Assembly: GCA_963277665.1 (NCBI GenBank)
Contig: OY728121.1
Location: forward strand, 955,270,097 to 955,334,096
Origin: Viscum album
Taxonomy: Eukaryota; Streptophyta; Magnoliopsida; Santalales; Viscaceae
Reading direction: 5' to 3'
Length of the DNA stretch: 64,000 bases
Positions within the stretch are counted from its first letter, which is position 1, and the number at the start of each line of letters is the position of its first letter. The notes beneath the pieces were generated by a model, which saw nothing but the letters and a program-made list of their open reading frames with translations, did not search any database and was not told where the DNA came from. The position numbers and the translations under genes are program-made. Below, piece by piece: positions 59,601-64,000 of the stretch.

Positions 59601-61735
59601 ATATTTTTACATTTTTTATACGAAACTTTTTGATAAACAATAAAAGGAATGTTCTATTCTTAATGTACATGGTGAGAACAACTTTCCCTCCATCGTGACT
59701 ATTATTTACTTTCTCTATTCCATTATAAGATTACATATTTTCTTAAATAAAAAAACCCATTACATTATTTTTGGTATATTTGGTATTGAAAATAGTTTTT
59801 TTGAAAGAAATTTTTATTTTTATATAAAAGTGTTTTTCATTTGAGTTTATTAATATTTTTTCCTCAATAAATTTTAAATGATTTTATTATCATATTTTCA
59901 TCTATGTAAAAAACCTATGTTGAATATTATGTTAAGGATATACTCTAATAATACCATCCATCATATTTATTTGGATTTTTTATGATCTATTTGATTGGGG
60001 ATGTATTGATATTATGTATGACTAGTTATTCCAATACGAATAGTTATTAATTTGCACAACTATTTTATTTATTCATGTGAGGAATGCATTGGAATTATTA
60101 TGTAATGGTGAGGGCCTGATATATCCCATAGATGAATAAATATGTTTCATGAAAGAAAATAGATATGGTTTTGGCCAAGGCCTTACCCATTTATTATATT
60201 CTTGGTATAAAACCTTAATAGTATTAGATTCTTAGCATGAAGCCTTGACAGTGTTATATTTTTGTCATGAAGCCTTGATGGTAAGTTTTAGAGATTCATT
60301 TTTATGCATTATGTCATTATGAATTCAATTATTGATATTCCATGTGATTATTCGGTTAGTTATAATATCCATGGTTAAGTTTCATTTTCATGTGAATATT
60401 TATATGGAATTATTTGATTATATTTCATTCATGTCATATTATTCTCAAGTTATTAATTAAATGGAATGTGTTTCAGTTATTTAGATTTTCATATTTTTAT
60501 GCCTTATTTACTAATGGATTTTGTTTTATGCTTACCCTTACCAAGCATATAAGCCCACCCCTTTCTTAGGTTTCACTTTTCCCCAGGATATGATGAAGTT
60601 TTTTGTGATTGATATACAGGGTTACAAAAAAGGAAAAAATGGAAGAATGAATGAGATTCTTTGTATATTTTATGTTTTAAAATTTGATGTTAATTTCAAT
60701 TATGTATCTAGTTTACCTTGAATATTAAACTATTCGGTTCATTGGGATTCAATTATTTTTATATTATACCAATCTAATAAAGTAAACACCGACTCTGGGA
60801 AACTGGGGTTAGTGTATTTACAGTTTCTATCAGATAAGGTTTAGTAGAAACCTTGGGAACTATTTTTAGGAAAATGTATATTAGGGAATATAACCCTATG
60901 AATGACATTGAGGATAAGTCTAAGTATCAGATTTCATCTTATAGATTTTTTAATACCATGGATAAACTAGGTTAAACCTATGGACTCATATATTGAGAAG
61001 AATATGTCATAATTTAAACATCATATAAATGATTCTATATGACCATATCAATATGATTAGTGTTTGTCACATTGTTATTTGGTTTTTGGTCAATGGTTAG
61101 AATCAGTGAGGTTATACAACTAATGGTTATACTGCTGATGATGAAGAGAATACAAAATAAAAATGAAAGGAAGGAGGTATTAAGGAATAAGATGACGAAT
61201 CATGGTTAATGGTTTAAGAATGAAGTTTAATGATTAATGTTCTTTTGTATTTTTATTCAAGAATTATTTCATCAATGGTGGTTATAAGAATCATGAGATA
61301 TATAAGGATTGTACGGTAGTACTTCTTCTTTAAGGATTTGTAAGCATGAAAGTTTTCATTATGGTATTTAATGTGATCAAATATTTGGTATGTGACAATA
61401 AGATCTTCATTAAGTTTTTTGTAGAATCTAATGTTATGTTTATTTTTCAAATTTAGTGACCTTCCTTATAAATTTTTGGTCTTTGAATTTGGAAATATAT
61501 ATTTTGGATGAGTATTAATGTAACTACTTATGTAATAGATTAATTTGAACTTTGTATATTATTGTTTGAGGTTAAATTATTAATTATAATATTTTATAAC
61601 CTATTATAACCATTTTGGTTTCAATAAACATTTAAAAGATAAAGGAATTAATCATGGTTCTCAAGATTCATGAAAGTGCTTTAGGTGAGAAAAAATTCAT
61701 CTTGAAAATTCATTTCTAGGTGTAACGGATGAAAT
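56622..61735 (+). repeat. 5' LTR (right end uncertain)
   Basis: It is homologous to 62212-64000 over 56622-58430. Beyond that only LTR-like features support it: the block TGCTTACCCTTACCAAGCA with CCCACCCCTTT near 60527-60566, a CAGGATATGA segment, and a GTGTAAC near 61731 that could be the end. A pair of related segments is at 58682-58735 and 58875-58929 (GTGTGTGTACATACGACTTA against ATGCGTATGTACAGCTGACC). Confidence 0.5.
60169..60288 (+). repeat. 30-bp tandem repeat, four copies
   Basis: The three clearest units start at 60199, 60229 and 60259 (TTCTTnGnATnAAnCCTTnA). A more diverged unit is at 60169. Period 30 bp. Confidence 0.75.
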
Positions 61736-62197
61736 AAAAATAGATAAAATCACAACCAAAGGATGATATTGTACTTATTATGTGGAAAAAAGCATGCAAG
61801 TGCTTATCTTTATATTAAAAAAATCTCTCAACTATAGGAAAAAGATTTTAGAAAAAAAACATTATCTGTTTACATTTTTTTGGAGAAATCAATGGTCTTT
61901 TAACTGATCAAAATTTTATGGTTTTGTAATGGTTGACTTTTTAATGACCATGTTATATATCACTCTAAAACAGAAATTGATAGTTATATTTCTCTTACAT
62001 GTCTAGGTTTTCACTTCTCACTATTTCTTTTATATTCAAGAGCCTAATTATTTAGTAACTTTTTCATTTCCCTTTCTCTCTTGTTAAGAGGATTTTTTAT
62101 TAACCCAATTTCTTATGTGGGTTTCGAAAAAAGGAATTTTGAAGTATAAAACTTTAATTTTTGAAGTGAAATTTAAAATTGTGAGGGATAATTTATT

Positions 62198-62211
62198 AAA
62201 GGAGGGGAGAA
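62198..62211 (+). other. Polypurine tract
   Basis: AAAGGAGGGGAGAA immediately precedes the TGTTACAC start of the 3' LTR. Confidence 0.8.
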
Positions 62212-64000
62212 TGTTACACACAAATATTTTATGGTATATCTCTTTTTATATTTAATATCTTTGATAACTTACATTGCACACAACACCTATCTTAACTGTA
62301 CAATGAAATATTATTATAACCTACCCATTAAAATCGATGGAATGAAAATTATTAACCTAATTATGAATTATATATATATTAAATTGTTTTGAAATTCAAC
62401 CAATATAATTTATTGGCATGAGATAATAATAATTCCAATTTTAAGCATACAAGCTATATTTTTCAAAAGGTAATTTTGTGGCCTTTTAATGGAGAACCTG
62501 TTTTAAAACTAAATATTGAAAATTTTATAAATTATTTTTGAAAAAATAAAAATTAGTTTTGAAATAATAATATTAAAATTTACTTTGGTTGATTTTTTTG
62601 ATAAGTTTCAGTTTTAGATGAATAATAAAAAATACTGTATTTTAATTGAATTTTTTTTCATCTAATTCATTTATACATTTAGATTATATTTTAGAATTTT
62701 TTTAGAACAAATAGTTCCAACATATATCAATAAATATAATATATGTAATTTTAACCAATTTCACATTGAAATTGGATATGAAAATATTTCAAACTTTTGA
62801 ACATTTTTACATTAAAACATGTTGTTTCATCCCATCCGTGGGATTAAATTTTTATAAATTTCTGAAAAATTATTTTAATTGAATTTGAAAAAATGAATCA
62901 AAAATTTTCAATAATAAGATAAAAATTTATTAAATTGAATTTATTAAACAGGTCCCCTTTATTTTTTTCCAATATGAATAGTTAATTTGGTAACTTTTAT
63001 TACCACGATAAAGGGTAAATCGGGTAATTAAGGTTAAAAATAATGTAATAAGGACTGTAAAATGACCATTAAAATTGTCCTAATTTTATTGGATGAAGAA
63101 ATTTATTCCATAATCACTCAAGGGTATAATATATTTACTTTTATTTCCATTTATAAGTGATTATGACATTTATAATATTTTATTTAAAGAAAAGACAAAG
63201 ATGTCACAATTATATTCTTAATAAATAAAATATATTTTATATGCAGTTATCTAGTGGATAATATCGACTAAAAATATTAAATTTAAAAATAAAATATTTA
63301 TATTTATAATGGTAATTTATTTTTAATTTTTAGGGAATAAATAATTACCTTAATATCTTTCATAATAGTGATGCGATAACTATTATATTAATGGAAATAT
63401 CAAATAAATGTTATTAAAAATATTAAAATAAATATAATTTGATATAATTAATGTGATAAAATAATTTTATAGAATAATTTTACATGTTAGGGATGTATTA
63501 AATGTTTTTTTAAGGTTTACTTTCTGTTGTGACATTTTTAAAAGTCAATGTAATGAATAGCCTCAAAATTGCCATTAATGATATTTTAAATTAAATAATA
63601 TTTTATTAAATGAAAAAAATTTATAAAAATTATATATTTGTAAAAATTATTTGTATAAAGTTAAAAGTTCATAAATTATCCATTTATGGTTATTTTTTCA
63701 TTTTATAGTAAAAATATTTACCCTCAAAAAGTAAAAAACCATGTTTCCACGATAAGAGTTAAAGGGATTCAATAAGGGTTAAAACCAAAAGTTAAGGGAA
63801 ATAATGTCACCTAAACTTGTATAAAAAGTATTTTATGAGAGGTTTTAGACCCATAATCAAATTATATTTTAAATAACTCACTTTTATCCATATAAAATTA
63901 AAAAATAATTTATATTAATTTACATTTTGACAATTTCTAAAAGTGCCCCTCACCTCAGTTATAAAAGAGAAATTCCTCACATCTTCAAAACTCCTTGAGC
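62212..64000 (+). repeat. 3' LTR, partial (continues past the window)
   Basis: It aligns with 56622-58430. Shared blocks include CAATGAAATATTATTATAAC, AAAGAAAAGACAAAGATGTC and CCCCTCACCTCA. A TATA-like TTATAAAAGAG is at 63958-63968, with TTTTAAAAGGG at the matching place in the 5' LTR. Confidence 0.85.
63958..63968 (+). promoter_or_regulatory. Probable TATA box of the long LTR
   Basis: TTATAAAAGAG lies about 1.75 kb into the LTR. The matching segment in the 5' LTR (TTTTAAAAGGG) has drifted. Confidence 0.45.

Larger units (their letters stand above)
56622..64000 (+). mobile_element. LTR element with very long LTR, runs off the window
   Basis: The 5' LTR starts TGTAACACCCC at 56622. The 3' LTR starts TGTTACACAC at 62212, after a polypurine tract. 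The first 1.8 kb of both align throughout. The conserved LTR hairpin-type block at 60545-60570 implies the 5' LTR reaches at least 60.6 kb, so it is 4 kb or more, leaving little or no internal coding region before 62197. This fits a LARD-like, non-autonomous Ty3 derivative. I could not locate a primer site, so the 5' LTR end is unresolved. Confidence 0.7.

Overview
This window is plant nuclear DNA made almost entirely of old, nested retrotransposons. The assignment rests on plant-type LTR elements: Ty1/copia with an initiator-Met primer site, Ty3/gypsy of the Athila/Tat type with a tRNA-Asp primer site, and gag-only Ty3 elements with 2.5-3 kb LTRs. The DNA is AT-rich and every coding region is interrupted. 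Many changes are C-to-T or G-to-A, as expected after long cytosine methylation. I found no host gene, rRNA, functional tRNA or CRISPR array. A large-genome seed plant is likely; the sequence alone does not fix the taxon.

Layout. 1-1650 is the end of one copia element. Its LTR (1651-3975) also serves as the 5' LTR of a second copia copy, whose internal region runs 3976-9750, resumes at 29391, and ends in a 3' LTR (to 31569). A 5'-truncated LINE sits in the shared LTR and a SINE-like retroposon sits in the second copy's reverse transcriptase. An Athila-like element (9756-29385, + strand, 5-bp target duplication) splits the end of copia copy 2. The Athila 5' LTR is itself split by a 7.9-kb gag-only Ty3 element (10203-18117, - strand), and its pol gene by a tRNA-headed SINE (22449-23088, - strand).

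To the right, 31570-31908 is the leader of a diverged Ty3 element on the - strand. Its single LTR is cut into 31909-32376 and 40794-42719 by a second gag-only element (32377-40788, - strand, LTRs about 3 kb). Next come a decayed Tat/Athila-type element (about 42720-49117), a truncated Ty3 LTR (49118-50223), a 6-kb AT-rich stretch bounded by weak direct repeats, and an element with a very long LTR (from 56622). That element's 3' LTR starts at 62212 and leaves the window.

How the parts relate. No element looks able to move by itself. Athila retains the RT FMDD box, RNase H acidic residues and integrase DDE residues, but its protease aspartate and several zinc ligands are lost and its frames are broken. 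The two gag-only elements carry no pol and would have depended on proteins supplied by others. Insertion order, read from the nesting: diverged Ty3 element, then copia, then Athila, then gag-only element 1 and the pol SINE. All alignments here were made by eye; boundaries marked by target duplications are the firmest, others may be off by a few to tens of bases.
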